The position numbers and the translations under genes are program-made. 39,933 nucleotides of DNA. It comes from Nocardioides jensenii JCM 1364 = NBRC 14755. Lineage in GTDB: Bacteria; Actinomycetota; Actinomycetes; Propionibacteriales; Nocardioidaceae. A model generated the notes under the pieces. That model was not told where the DNA came from, ran no database searches, and was given only the letters and a program-made list of their open reading frames with translations. This document shows positions 1-11,162 of the stretch, one piece after another; position 1 is the first letter of the stretch, and the number at the start of each line of letters is the position of its first letter. The stretch is taken from positions 1 to 39,933 of the forward strand of contig NZ_BCRJ01000057.1 of assembly GCF_001552535.1 (NCBI RefSeq). The letters run 5' to 3'.

Positions 1-67
1 CGCCCGCCGCGTCGCGCGAGAGGGTCTCGGTGTCGGGGGTTCCGACATCGCCGGGCGGGGTGGTCAC
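1..67 (-). CDS. Possible 5' end of a divergent gene (partial)
   Basis: Reading leftwards from a GTG at 67 there is an open frame of 22 codons to the window edge, starting V-T-T-P-P-G-D-V-G, with the strong third-position G/C expected of a real gene here. It lies back to back with rsmI, 36 bp away. In many actinobacteria the gene divergent from rsmI encodes a membrane protein mannosyltransferase; nothing in these 22 residues proves that. An ATG at 77 opens a different frame. No ribosome binding site is visible, so the start is uncertain. Confidence 0.35.
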   Translation of the reverse strand, partial: MTTPPGDVGTPDTETLSRDAAG

Positions 68-103
68 GGGGAGTCATGGTACGCAGGCAGGCATGATGGG
101 CCC

Positions 104-946
104 GTGACCTCCACCGAACCCGGCGTACTCGTGCTGGCGGCGACCCCGATCGGTCAGGTCGACGACGCGCCCCCGCGTCTGGTCGCCGAGTTCTCGCGAG
201 CCGGCGTGGTTGCCGCCGAGGACACCCGCCGGCTCAAGCGGCTGACCTCCGAGCTGGGCGTGACCATCAGCGGCCGGGTCGTCTCCTACTTCGAGGGCAA
301 CGAGTCGGCGCGTACGCCGGTGCTGCTCGAGGCACTGCTCGCCGGTGAGCGAGTGCTGCTGGTGACGGACGCCGGCATGCCCAGCGTCTCGGACCCGGGC
401 TATCGGCTCGTCGCGGCGGCCGTCGCGGAAGGCATCCTGGTCACCGCGGTGCCGGGGCCCAGTGCCGTGCTCACCGCCCTGGCCGTCTCAGGGCTGCCGG
501 TCGACCGGTTCTGCTTCGAAGGGTTCCTGCCACGGAAGGCGGGGGAGCGCTCCCGGAGGCTCGACGCCCTGGCCGCCGAGCCGCGCACCATGGTCTTCTT
601 CGAGGCCCCGCACCGTACGGCGGTCGCGCTCGAGGCGATGGCCGACGCGTTCGGCGACGAGCGCCCGGGCGCCGTCTGTCGGGAGCTGACCAAGACCCAC
701 GAAGAGGTACGCCGCGGGGGCCTGCGATCGCTTGCCGCCTGGGCGGCCGATGGTGTGCGTGGTGAGGTGACCATCGTCGTGCAGGGTGCCCCGGACGCCC
801 CGGCGCTCGAGCACGACCCCGAGGTCTGGCGGGCGGCCGTTGCCGACCTCGAGGCGGCCGGCTCCTCCCGCAAGGACGCGATCCTGGCCGTGGCCAAACG
901 TGCCGGGGTGCCCAAGCGTGAGGTGTACGACGCGGTCCACCGCTGA
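104..946 (+). CDS. rsmI: 16S rRNA (cytidine-1402-2'-O)-methyltransferase RsmI
   Basis: RsmI uses S-adenosylmethionine to 2'-O-methylate C1402 of 16S rRNA in the decoding centre. The 280-residue product has the tetrapyrrole-methylase fold motifs in order: LAATPIG near residue 11, AEDTRRLKRL near 38, VTDAGMPSVSDPGYRL near 87, VPGPSAVLTAL near 115, a GFLPRK segment near 138, FFEAPHR near 163 and RELTKTHEE near 193. Length is normal for the family. The GTG start has no Shine-Dalgarno; a -10-like CATGAT lies 6 nt upstream (92-97), suggesting a leaderless mRNA. tatD follows after 23 bp. Confidence 0.95.
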   Translation: MTSTEPGVLVLAATPIGQVDDAPPRLVAEFSRAGVVAAEDTRRLKRLTSELGVTISGRVVSYFEGNESARTPVLLEALLAGERVLLVTDAGMPSVSDPGYRLVAAAVAEGILVTAVPGPSAVLTALAVSGLPVDRFCFEGFLPRKAGERSRRLDALAAEPRTMVFFEAPHRTAVALEAMADAFGDERPGAVCRELTKTHEEVRRGGLRSLAAWAADGVRGEVTIVVQGAPDAPALEHDPEVWRAAVADLEAAGSSRKDAILAVAKRAGVPKREVYDAVHR

Positions 947-957
947 GATCCCGAGGC

Positions 958-963
958 TAGGGT
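958..963 (+). promoter_or_regulatory. -10 element of leaderless tatD
   Basis: TAGGGT followed by 6 nt and then the GTG start of tatD. This spacing places the transcription start at the start codon, the usual actinobacterial leaderless arrangement. No Shine-Dalgarno is present, which supports the reading. Confidence 0.5.
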
Positions 964-969
964 GAAGGT

Positions 970-1863
970 GTGATCGAGGAGCCGACCCGCAAGCGCGCGA
1001 CGACCGAGGAGAAGAGCGGCAGCAGGCGTGACATGTCGCGACCGCCGGCGCCGGAGCCGCTGCCGCACCCGGTCGCCGACAACCACTGCCACCTCGACAT
1101 CGTCGACGGCGACGACTGGTTCGGCACCGAACAGGCCCTCGCCGCCGCCCGCGAGGCCAACATCACCCGCATCGTGCAGGTCGGCTGCGACCTCCCGGGC
1201 GCCCGCTGGGCGGTGCAGGCAGCGGGACGGTACGACGAACTCGTGGCAGCCGTTGCCCTTCATCCCAACGAGGCACCGAAGCTGGCCGCTGAGGGAACCC
1301 TCGACGCGGCGATCGCGGAGATCGAGGAGCTCGCCGGCAACGACGTCGTCCGTGCGGTGGGGGAGACCGGCCTCGACTACTTCCGCACCGACGAGAGCGG
1401 ACGCGCTGCGCAACACGAGTCGTTCCGCCGGCACATCGACCTCGCCAAACGGCTCGGCAAGGCCCTGATGATCCACGACCGTGATGCGCATGACGACGTG
1501 CTGAGGATCCTCGACGAGGAAGGTGCCCCGGAGAGGTGGGTGATGCACTGCTTCTCCGGCGACGCCGACTTCGCCCGCCGGTGCCTCGACCGGGGCGCCC
1601 ACCTCAGCTTCGCGGGCACGGTGACCTTCAAGAACGCGCAACCGCTCAGGGACGCGCTGGCGATCGTCCCGAAGGACCGAATCCTGGTGGAGACCGACGC
1701 CCCGTTCCTGACCCCGCACCCCTACCGGGGCCGGCCCAACGCGTCCTACCTGATTCCGCTGACCATGCGGCTGATGGCCGACGTACGCGGCGACGACGTG
1801 GCCGACCTGTGCGCGGCGATCGATGTGAACACCACCACGGTCTACGAAAATTGGGGAGCGTGA
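970..1863 (+). CDS. tatD: TatD family metal-dependent hydrolase (DNase)
   Basis: A 297-residue amidohydrolase-superfamily protein; TatD relatives are metal-dependent 3'-5' exonucleases. Visible metal ligands: HCH at residues 39-41 in a DNHCHLD motif, the Glu of GETGLDYF, the His of MIHDRDAHDD, the His of VMHCFSGD and the Asp of VETDAPFL. Residues 1-30 are an unconserved charged extension; an ATG at codon 22 is an alternative start, but the TAGGGT box 6 nt upstream favours the GTG. It sits between rsmI and rpfB, a common actinobacterial order. Confidence 0.93.
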   Translation: MIEEPTRKRATTEEKSGSRRDMSRPPAPEPLPHPVADNHCHLDIVDGDDWFGTEQALAAAREANITRIVQVGCDLPGARWAVQAAGRYDELVAAVALHPNEAPKLAAEGTLDAAIAEIEELAGNDVVRAVGETGLDYFRTDESGRAAQHESFRRHIDLAKRLGKALMIHDRDAHDDVLRILDEEGAPERWVMHCFSGDADFARRCLDRGAHLSFAGTVTFKNAQPLRDALAIVPKDRILVETDAPFLTPHPYRGRPNASYLIPLTMRLMADVRGDDVADLCAAIDVNTTTVYENWGA

Positions 1864-1928
1864 GTGGCCAATTTTGGGCCGGAGACACGCCTGCTGACCT
1901 GCACAAACGGCCGCGAGAGGGGTGCGAC

Positions 1929-1944
1929 GGCCCTCAAAGGGGCC
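1929..1944. other. Small GC hairpin after tatD
   Basis: GGCCC and GGGCC arms 5 bp long around a 6-nt loop, 65 bp past the tatD stop. There is no U-tract, so a terminator role is only a possibility. Confidence 0.2.
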
Positions 1945-1966
1945 ACGTGATACGGGCCTCGTCGGC

Positions 1967-1996
1967 TTGGCACGTCCCGTTTGTCGCGCTTATGGT
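1967..1996 (+). promoter_or_regulatory. Candidate promoter of rpfB
   Basis: TTGGCA at 1967-1972 and TATGGT at 1991-1996, spaced 18 bp. If used, transcription would begin near 2003 and rpfB would carry a leader of about 160 nt. Apart from short GC-rich inverted repeats I recognise no conserved riboswitch motif in that leader. Confidence 0.35.
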
Positions 1997-2023
1997 CGAT
2001 GGCTGATGGCCGGAATCGGATGA

Positions 2024-3298
<1,275 letters not shown>

Positions 3299-3339
3299 TC
3301 GTCGGTCACTGAGAATAAGGGGTAGTCGCCCTTCACCAC

Positions 3340-3345
3340 TAGGCT
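3340..3345 (+). promoter_or_regulatory. -10 element of leaderless rsmA
   Basis: TAGGCT followed by 7 nt and the rsmA ATG, in the 54-bp gap after rpfB. No Shine-Dalgarno lies in front of the ATG, so a leaderless transcript is likely. Confidence 0.45.
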
Positions 3346-3352
3346 GACCCCC

Positions 3353-4264
3353 ATGCCGGACGCAGAGCACTCTTCCGCCGGGCCGAGACTTCTCGGCCCG
3401 GCGGAAGTGCGTTCCCTGGCTGCGGGGCTCGACATCCGGCCGACGAAGCAGAAGGGCCAGAACTTCGTCATCGACGCCAACACGTGTCGCCGCATCGTCC
3501 GCGACTCGGGGATCACCGGCGCGGACGTCGTCCTCGAGATCGGTCCCGGCCTCGGCTCGCTCACCCTGGCCCTGCTCGACGTCGCGCAGCGGGTGCTGGC
3601 CGTCGAGATCGACGACAAGCTGGCCGAGGCGCTGCCCGGCACGATCGCCACCTACGCACCCGACCACGTCGACCGCTTCGAGGTCGTGCACGCCGACGCG
3701 CTGCGGGTCGCCGAGCTGCCCGGCCCGGTTCCGACCGCGTTGGTGGCCAACCTGCCCTACAACGTCTCGGTCCCGGTGCTGCTGCACATGCTCACCCTGC
3801 TGCCCTCCCTCGAGCGCGGCCTGGTGATGGTGCAGGCTGAGGTCGCCGACCGGCTCGCCGCCGCCCCCGGCTCCAAGGTGTACGGCGTCCCGTCGGTCAA
3901 GGCCGCCTGGTTCGCCGACGTACGCCGCTCGGGTGCCGTCGGCCGCAACGTGTTCTGGCCGGCGCCCAACGTCGACTCCGGGCTGGTCGCCTGGACGCGA
4001 CGGGAGCCGCCGGTCACCACGGCCACCCGCGAGCAGGTCTTCGCGGTCGTCGACGCCGCGTTCGCCCAGCGCCGCAAGACGCTGCGCTCGACGCTGAAGA
4101 ACCTGGCCGGATCGGCCGAGGCCGCCGAACATGCCCTCGCCCACGCCGGGGTCGACCCGATGGCACGCGGCGAGGTGCTCGACGTCAACGACTTCGCCAG
4201 GATCGCCGAGGGACTGCCCTTCGACACGGTTTCTCCGCAACCCACTCAGGACAACCATGCCTGA
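3353..4264 (+). CDS. rsmA: 16S rRNA (adenine-1518/1519-N6)-dimethyltransferase RsmA/KsgA
   Basis: RsmA dimethylates two adenosines in helix 45 of 16S rRNA late in small-subunit assembly. The 303-residue protein shows the family N-terminus LLGPAEVR...[16 protein letters not shown]-binding motif [16 protein letters not shown] near residue 61 and the catalytic [11 protein letters not shown] near 133. The first 13 residues lie upstream of the conserved start of the family and are encoded by one arm of a perfect hairpin (3372-3407). The stop overlaps the ispE start by 8 bp, so the two genes are translationally coupled. Confidence 0.95.
   Translation: MPDAEHSSAGPRLLGPAEVRSLAAGLDIRPTKQKGQNFVIDANTCRRIVRDSGITGADVVLEIGPGLGSLTLALLDVAQRVLAVEIDDKLAEALPGTIATYAPDHVDRFEVVHADALRVAELPGPVPTALVANLPYNVSVPVLLHMLTLLPSLERGLVMVQAEVADRLAAAPGSKVYGVPSVKAAWFADVRRSGAVGRNVFWPAPNVDSGLVAWTRREPPVTTATREQVFAVVDAAFAQRRKTLRSTLKNLAGSAEAAEHALAHAGVDPMARGEVLDVNDFARIAEGLPFDTVSPQPTQDNHA
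3372..3407. repeat. Perfect 17-bp hairpin inside the rsmA 5' coding region
   Basis: Arms at 3372-3388 and 3391-3407 are exact reverse complements with only 2 nt between them. The right arm encodes the conserved LLGPAE segment; the left arm encodes SSAGPR, which is outside the family core. It begins 19 nt after the start codon of a probably leaderless mRNA. It may affect translation initiation or elongation of transcription. Confidence 0.6.
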
Positions 4265-5167
4265 CGCCCTTCCCTCCGAGGTGACCGTGCGCGCCCCGGC
4301 CAAGATCAACCTGCACCTGGGCGTCGGCCCGGTGCGACCCGACGGCTTCCACCCGCTGGCCACCGCCTACCAGGCGATCTCGCTCTTCTCGACCGTCACC
4401 GCCCGTCCCGCCGACGACTGGTCGGTGACCTGCTCCGCTGGCGAGGGCATCGACGTGACCGGGGTTCCGCTGGACGACACCAACCTCGCGCTGCGCGCCG
4501 CCCGACTTCTCGCCGAGCACGCCGGCCTCGACCACCGGGTCGCGCTGCACCTCGACAAGGGCATCCCGGTCGCCGGTGGCCTGGCCGGCGGATCCGCGGA
4601 CGGCGCCGCTGCCCTGCTCGCCTGCGACCGGCTGTGGGGGCTCGGGGCGCCGATGGGCACGCTGCTCGAGCTCGCCGCACACCTCGGCTCCGACGTCCCG
4701 TTCGGACTCGTCGGCGGATCGGCCTCCGGTCACGGCCGCGGCGAGCTGGTGAGCCCGATGGCCGACACCGGGCGCTACGACTGGGTGGTGCTCACCTTCG
4801 ACGAGGGGATGTCCACGCCTGCGGTCTACGCCGACTTCGACGCGCTTCACGAGGGCAACGGCGTCGCCGACCCCGAGATCCCCGACGCGTTGGTCAAGGC
4901 GCTGGCCGCTGGCGACGTGCGCGCCCTCGCCAGGGCAGTCGGCAACGACCTGCAGCCCAGCTCGCTGCGGCTGCGGCCCTTCCTCGCCGAGCCCCTCCGG
5001 GCCGGTCTCGACGCGTCGGCCCTGGCCGGCCTGGTCTCCGGGTCCGGGCCCACCTGCCTGTTCCTGTGCGAGGACGCCGATCACGCCACACGTGTCGCAG
5101 GCGCCCTGTCGGCGTACGGCCGGGCGGCGCTGGCCCACGGCCCGGTGGCCGGAGCGACGGTGCTCTG

Positions 5168-5168
<1 letters not shown>
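4257..5168 (+). CDS. ispE: 4-diphosphocytidyl-2-C-methyl-D-erythritol kinase IspE
   Basis: IspE phosphorylates CDP-methylerythritol in the non-mevalonate isoprenoid pathway. The 303-residue GHMP kinase has [10 protein letters not shown] near residue 14, the phosphate-binding [20 protein letters not shown] near 101 and the C-terminal SGSGPTCLF near 261. The ATG lies inside the end of rsmA (8-bp overlap), and its stop shares one base with the next ATG (TGATG), so rsmA, ispE and the ABC-F gene form a tight operon. Confidence 0.95.
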
Positions 5169-6973
<1,805 letters not shown>

Positions 6974-7078
6974 CTCACGACGGGTCGGGCCGAACTCACG
7001 ACGGGTCGCGCCGAACTCACGACGGCTCGTCACGAACTCACGACGGGTCGCGCCGAACTCACGACGGGTCGGCGAACG
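6974..7078 (-). repeat. Five 21-bp tandem repeats filling the gap between convergent genes
   Basis: Five head-to-tail units of CTCACGACGGGTCGCGCCGAA type begin directly after the ABC-F stop and run into the 3' end of the MarR gene. Units 2 and 4 are identical; unit 3 differs most. The last unit supplies the TGA stop and the final D-P-S codons of MarR. In reverse complement they match the coding-strand repeats at 6668-6730. Confidence 0.8.
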
Positions 7079-7553
7079 GTGCCATCAGGCGGCGCAGGGT
7101 GTCGGCCAGCTGCTTGCGATCGCGCGCCGACAGGTCGCCGAGCAGCTCGCGCTCGCTCTCGAGCAGGGCCGCGAACGCGCCGTCGACGGTCGACCGTCCC
7201 TCGGGTGTCAGTCGGACCAGCACACCGCGCCGGTCGTTCGGGTCGGGCAGTCGCTCGACGAGGCCACGCGCGGCCAGGCGGTCCACGCGGTTGGTCATCG
7301 TGCCCGAGGTGACCAGGGTCTCCTTGATCAGCCGGCCGGGGGAGAGCTCGTAGTCGCCGCCTGCGCGACGCAGTGCGGCCAGCACGTCGAACTCCCACGA
7401 CTCGATACCGTGCTCGTTGAAGGCGGTACGCCGGGCGAGGTCGAGGTGGCGGGCGAGCCGGCCGATGCGGCTGAACACCTCGACCGGTCCGAGATCGAGA
7501 TCGGCGCGCTCGCGTGCCCACGCATCGACCAGGTCGTCCACTTCGTCCCGCAT
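7059..7553 (-). CDS. MarR family transcriptional regulator
   Basis: A 164-residue winged-helix dimeric regulator. The core ESWEFDVLAALRRAGGDYELSPGRL, TSGTMTNRVDRLAARGLVER and LPDPNDRRGVLVRLTPEGR give the MarR DNA-recognition helix and wing with the conserved D-x-R-(R/G). A minus-strand TAGCAT lies 6 nt before the ATG, so the message is probably leaderless. It is divergent from the Tam-like operon with about 95 bp between starts, which contains two palindromes, so it probably regulates itself and that operon. Its last codons and stop are provided by a repeat unit. Confidence 0.9.
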   Translation of the reverse strand: MRDEVDDLVDAWARERADLDLGPVEVFSRIGRLARHLDLARRTAFNEHGIESWEFDVLAALRRAGGDYELSPGRLIKETLVTSGTMTNRVDRLAARGLVERLPDPNDRRGVLVRLTPEGRSTVDGAFAALLESERELLGDLSARDRKQLADTLRRLMAPFADPS

Positions 7554-7559
7554 GCCAGC

Positions 7560-7565
7560 ATGCTA
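7560..7565 (-). promoter_or_regulatory. -10 element of leaderless MarR gene
   Basis: On the minus strand TAGCAT followed by 6 nt then the MarR ATG. The palindrome at 7574-7586 lies immediately upstream, well placed for autorepression. Confidence 0.45.
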
Positions 7566-7573
7566 TCGGATCA

Positions 7574-7594
7574 TCAAGAATCTTGACATCGAGA
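7574..7594. promoter_or_regulatory. MarR operator candidate 1
   Basis: Perfect 13-bp palindrome TCAAGAATCTTGA (7574-7586) overlapping a second copy of the motif TCTTGACATCGAGA (7581-7594). The latter differs by one base from the 14-bp palindrome at 7620-7633. A TTGACA (7583-7588) with CACGAT 17 bp downstream (7606-7611) forms a plausible promoter for the rightward operon inside this site. Confidence 0.5.
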
Positions 7595-7619
7595 CAGTCG
7601 GGGAGCACGATGGCATGTG

Positions 7620-7633
7620 TCTTGACATCAAGA
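7620..7633. promoter_or_regulatory. MarR operator candidate 2
   Basis: TCTTGACATCAAGA, a near-perfect palindrome extended by flanking GT/AC, ending 17 bp before the methyltransferase ATG. It repeats the motif at 7581-7594 with a 39-bp offset, consistent with two MarR dimers on the shared control region. Confidence 0.5.
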
Positions 7634-7650
7634 GACTTTGAGGAGGGGTG

Positions 7651-8424
7651 ATGACCCACCAGTGGAATCCCGAGCAGTACCTCACCTACGCCGATGAGCG
7701 TGGCCGCCCCTTCGTGGACCTGGTCCAGCGGATCGACGCCGACTCTCCGCGTCGGGTGGTCGACCTCGGCTGCGGGCCCGGCAACCTGACCGCGCTGCTC
7801 AAGGCCCGTTGGCCCGATGCCGACGTGGCCGGCCTCGACTCCAGCGCCGAGATGATCGACCGGGCCCGCCACGACGTTCCCGGCATCGACTTCGAGGTGC
7901 AGGACCTGCGCGAGTGGACCCCCGGCGGCCGGGCAGTCGACGTGCTGGTCTCCAACGCCACCCTCCAGTGGGTGCCCGACCACCTCGATCTGCTGCCCGG
8001 GCTGGTCGACGCGGTCATCCCCGGTGGTTGGCTCGCCTTCCAGGTGCCCGGCAACTTCGACGAGCCCAGCCACACGATCCGCACCGAGATCGCCGCGCAG
8101 GAGAGGTACGCCGCCCATCTGGCCGGGGTGGCGGTGCCCAGCTCACACGACGGGACGGTCTACCTCGAGAGGCTGGCCGACCTCGGATGCCGGGTCGACG
8201 CCTGGGAGACCACCTACCTCCACGTGCTCACCGGTGAGGACCCGGTCTTCACGTGGGTGACCGGCACCGGCGCCCGCCCCACGCTGCAGGCCCTTCCGGA
8301 CGGGCTGCGCGAGGAGTTCGCCGACGAGTTCAAGGCTGGCCTGCGGTCGTCGTACCCCCAGACGCCGTACGGCGTCGTCCTGCCCTTCCGCCGCATCTTC
8401 GTCGTCGCGAGGACGCCCGCATGA
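7651..8424 (+). CDS. tam: Trans-aconitate 2-methyltransferase-like SAM methyltransferase
   Basis: A 257-residue class I methyltransferase resembling Tam, which methylates trans-aconitate formed from the citric-acid-cycle intermediate cis-aconitate. Seen: N-terminal WNPEQYLTYADERGRPFVDL, SAM motif VVDLGCGPGNLT, acidic AGLDSSAEMI, SNATLQWVPDH and GGWLAFQVPGNFDEPSH, all typical of Tam. An AGGAGG lies 4 nt before the ATG; the GTG one codon earlier is too close. Its stop overlaps the next gene in an ATGA. First gene of an operon divergent from MarR; substrate is by family resemblance only. Confidence 0.85.
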   Translation: MTHQWNPEQYLTYADERGRPFVDLVQRIDADSPRRVVDLGCGPGNLTALLKARWPDADVAGLDSSAEMIDRARHDVPGIDFEVQDLREWTPGGRAVDVLVSNATLQWVPDHLDLLPGLVDAVIPGGWLAFQVPGNFDEPSHTIRTEIAAQERYAAHLAGVAVPSSHDGTVYLERLADLGCRVDAWETTYLHVLTGEDPVFTWVTGTGARPTLQALPDGLREEFADEFKAGLRSSYPQTPYGVVLPFRRIFVVARTPA

Positions 8425-8810
8425 GGCTCCACCACGTCCAGGTCGCCTGCCCGCCCGGCGCGGAGGGCGAGGCCCGGCGATTCTACGCGCAGGGGCTCGG
8501 CCTGACCGAGGTCGAGAAGCCGGCGGAGCTGGCGAAGCGGGGCGGCTGCTGGTTCCGGTCGTACGACGAACGCGGGCAGGTCACCGCCGAGATCCACCTC
8601 GGCGTCGAGGAGCCGTTCACGCCGGCGAAGAAGGCGCACCCGGCCCTGGTGCTCGACTCGACCGCCGACCTCGAGGCCACCGGCGAACGCCTGAGTGGGC
8701 TGGGGTTCGACGTCGACTGGTCGCAGCGCCACACCTTCGGCGGCTTCGAGCGGTTCCACACCCGCGATGCCCACGGAAACAGGGTCGAACTCCTCGCCCC
8801 GGCGGGCTAG
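8421..8810 (+). CDS. VOC (glyoxalase/bleomycin resistance) family protein
   Basis: A 129-residue single-module vicinal-oxygen-chelate protein: N-terminal LHHVQVACPPG with a likely metal His, RRFYAQGLGLTEVEKP, and the C-terminal FHTRDAHGNRVELLAP bearing the conserved DPxGN-like and Glu metal ligand. The ATG overlaps the tam stop (ATGA), so it is co-translated. The substrate cannot be predicted; neighbours suggest a role in small-molecule detoxification under the MarR regulator. Confidence 0.85.
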   Translation: MRLHHVQVACPPGAEGEARRFYAQGLGLTEVEKPAELAKRGGCWFRSYDERGQVTAEIHLGVEEPFTPAKKAHPALVLDSTADLEATGERLSGLGFDVDWSQRHTFGGFERFHTRDAHGNRVELLAPAG

Positions 8811-8833
8811 TGTCGTGGTCGGAGGAAACCGAC

Positions 8834-9367
8834 ATGATGACTGCAGCCGAATCCGTTCCGATTCTTTCTCGCGCCATCGACCAGGCCGGTGACGTGTTGG
8901 CCGCCGTGCGGGAGGACCAGCTCGCCGATCCGACGCCGTGTGCGGAATGGAACGTCGAGCGGCTCATGGGTCACCTTGGCGTGGCACCGGCCAACTTCCT
9001 CGCTGCGGCACGGGGCGAACAGGTCGAGTGGGGCGCCGAGCCGGTGAGGCCCGATCAGGGGTGGGCCGAGGAGTTCCGCGAGCGGGGCGACGACCTGATC
9101 CATCACTGGCACCAGGCCGGTGAGGGCGGCGACGGTCTGTCTCCGCAGATGGCGGTGACCGAGCTGGCCGTCCACACCTGGGATCTCGCCACGGCGATCG
9201 GCTGGGAGCGACCCCTCGACGAAGGGGTCGCGCAGTGCGGCCTCGACTTCATGTCGGCCTCGTTGACCGACGAGCTGCGCGGCGAGGCGTTCGGGCCCCA
9301 GGTGCAGGTGGGCGCCGACGCGCCCGCCGTCGACCGGCTCGCCGGCTTCGCGGGCCGCCGACCCTGA
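8834..9367 (+). CDS. TIGR03086-like DinB-fold metal-binding protein
   Basis: A 177-residue protein of the mycothiol-dependent maleylpyruvate isomerase/DinB-like group. Seen: TPCAEWNVERLMGHL near residue 37 and VTELAVHTWDLATAIG near 112, the two motifs that carry the metal-binding His residues in this family. GGAGG at 8821-8825 is 8 nt before the ATG. It is the third gene of the MarR-flanked operon. Members are thought to be thiol-dependent S-transferases or isomerases; the reaction here is unknown. Confidence 0.75.
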   Translation: MMTAAESVPILSRAIDQAGDVLAAVREDQLADPTPCAEWNVERLMGHLGVAPANFLAAARGEQVEWGAEPVRPDQGWAEEFRERGDDLIHHWHQAGEGGDGLSPQMAVTELAVHTWDLATAIGWERPLDEGVAQCGLDFMSASLTDELRGEAFGPQVQVGADAPAVDRLAGFAGRRP

Positions 9368-9410
9368 GGGGCGCCGACCCTGGGGCCGCCCGTCCTGACC
9401 AGCACCCCGG

Positions 9411-10052
9411 TCAGCCTTCGCTGACCAGCCCCGGCTTCTTCTCGAGACCACTGAGCCCGTTCCAGGCGAGGTTGACCAGGTGTGCCGCGACCACCCGCTT
9501 GTCGGGCTTTCGATCTGCGGAGAGCCACCACTGACCCGTGGTTCCCACCATGCCGACCAGCATCTGCGCATACATCGGCGCGGTCTTGTGGTCCAGTCCG
9601 CGCTTCTTGAACTGGTCGACCAGGATGCCTTCGACGCGACTCGCGGTGTCGCCGATGATCGACTGGAAGCTGGCGCCCTGGGAGCCGATGGGGGAGTCGC
9701 GGACGAGGATCCGGAACCCGTCGGGCTGCTGCTCGATGTAGTCGAGCAGGGTGAGCGTGGCCTGCTCCATGAGGGCGCGTGAGGTTCCCGAGGTCAGCGC
9801 CTCGCGCATCATCGCCAGCAACACGGTCACCTCGCGGTCGACCACGACGGCGTACAGCCCCTCCTTGCCGCCGAAGTGCTCGTAGACCACCGGCTTGGAG
9901 ACCTCGGCGCGGCTGGCGACCTCTTCGACCGACGCTCCGTCGAAGCCGCGCTCGGCGAAGAGTGTGCGCGCGATCTCGATGAGTTGCTCGCGTCGCTCCG
10001 CGGCGGTCATCCGACTGCGGGGGGTCGTCCTGCGCGAGCTGCTCGGGGCCAT
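9411..10052 (-). CDS. TetR family transcriptional regulator
   Basis: A 213-residue TetR regulator. Residues 15-65 form the helix-turn-helix: MTAAERREQLIEIARTLFAERG, then ASVEEVASRAEVSKPVVYEHF. The C-terminal ligand domain includes FRILVRDSPIG and GTTGQWWL. The ATG is chosen because the family starts just after it; the frame stays open for 268 codons upstream but that extension is out-of-frame shadow of the divergent gene. CAGGAT lies 6 nt before the ATG. Possible targets are the palindromes in front of the desaturase and DUF4442 genes, but that is inference. Confidence 0.88.
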   Translation of the reverse strand: MAPSSSRRTTPRSRMTAAERREQLIEIARTLFAERGFDGASVEEVASRAEVSKPVVYEHFGGKEGLYAVVVDREVTVLLAMMREALTSGTSRALMEQATLTLLDYIEQQPDGFRILVRDSPIGSQGASFQSIIGDTASRVEGILVDQFKKRGLDHKTAPMYAQMLVGMVGTTGQWWLSADRKPDKRVVAAHLVNLAWNGLSGLEKKPGLVSEG

Positions 10053-10106
10053 CGCACCATCCTGACAGGTGGTTTCGGCGCGCGCTCGGCGGGGAAAGTC
10101 TCCGTG

Positions 10107-11162
10107 GTGAGTCTGCGACCCTCCTCGTTCCTGTCCGCCTCGCTGCTGGTCGCCAGCCTGGTCGCCAGCCTGGCCCTGACCGGTTGCGCCGGAGCCGGAG
10201 ACGACGGCCCGGAGGAGCCGCCGAGACACTCCACGAGCAAGGCCGCCCAGCGCAGCGCCGCCGCCGAGAAGGCCCGGCATGCCTACGTCGACCCGTGCTC
10301 CCTGTTGAGCAAGGACGAGCGGGACCTCGTGGCCGGCAGCTACTGGGAGCCACGCGAGACCGTCAACATCTATTCCAGCGCCGTCGAGTTCAACAGCTGT
10401 CGACTGGCCGTGCGTGACTCGACGCTCGACGCCACCGCGATGCACTACGGGTACGCGGTCACCGACGAGCTCACCCTGGGCAAGTACATCACCGATGCCC
10501 GCGAGATCTCCGACAGCAAGGTCACCCCGTTCCAAGGGCTCGGCGACCGTGCCTATTTCATCGAGGACTCCGTCCGCGAGGCGTGGGTCCGCCAGGGTGA
10601 CTACACCCTGTTCGTGTGGAGCGCGGACGACGCCTTCTCCGAGGGGGCGGCCGCCCGGGTCCTGAAGTCGATGTTGGGGAAGGTGACTCCGGGCATGCTC
10701 GAGCACCCCGTCGAACTGCCCGGCACCTGCCCGGCGCCGACCAGCCGCCGCGTGGTCGCGGCGCTGGGCGGCAAGGTCGTGAGAGCGGCCGGGAGCGACC
10801 GTCACGACACGATCACGTGCGACTACGCGAGCAGTCGGAAGGTGCTCACGGTGCACTCGGCGAAGCGGCCCCGGAAGGTGATTGCCAAGGGCTACCAGGT
10901 CGACAAGGTCTTCTCCGAGTCACTCGGGTCGGAGAAGGTCGCCCTGTCGCTGGTGCCGAAGGCGATATCGACGCTGAGCCCCAGCGAGTTCGGCCCCTAC
11001 GGCTTCACCTACACGCTGACTCCGCCGCGGGTGATCTCCGCGACGCTGGGCTCCGCCGATCCGCTCGGCCGCTTCCGGGACACACCCCACTACGACCAAG
11101 CCGCGTTCCGGACGCTCTACTCGTGGTGGGTGCGCAGCCAGATCAGCCAGCTGCGGAAGTAG
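10107..11162 (+). CDS. DUF3558-like secreted lipoprotein
   Basis: A 351-residue lipoprotein: hydrophobic signal and lipobox LTGC with the lipidated Cys at residue 27. The mature part has YVDPCSLLSKDER near residue 62, the motif typical of DUF3558 lipoproteins, and a second similar half with CPAPTSRRVVAAL and Cys near 243, suggesting an internal duplication. Function of the family is unknown. A GTG one codon earlier is an equal alternative start. The 3' end overlaps the convergent desaturase gene by 20 bp. Confidence 0.75.
   Translation: MSLRPSSFLSASLLVASLVASLALTGCAGAGDDGPEEPPRHSTSKAAQRSAAAEKARHAYVDPCSLLSKDERDLVAGSYWEPRETVNIYSSAVEFNSCRLAVRDSTLDATAMHYGYAVTDELTLGKYITDAREISDSKVTPFQGLGDRAYFIEDSVREAWVRQGDYTLFVWSADDAFSEGAAARVLKSMLGKVTPGMLEHPVELPGTCPAPTSRRVVAALGGKVVRAAGSDRHDTITCDYASSRKVLTVHSAKRPRKVIAKGYQVDKVFSESLGSEKVALSLVPKAISTLSPSEFGPYGFTYTLTPPRVISATLGSADPLGRFRDTPHYDQAAFRTLYSWWVRSQISQLRK

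Noticed and set aside
10053..10856. 268-codon upstream extension of the TetR frame
   Set aside because: Antisense to the DUF3558-like lipoprotein; TetR similarity begins only after the ATG at 10052.
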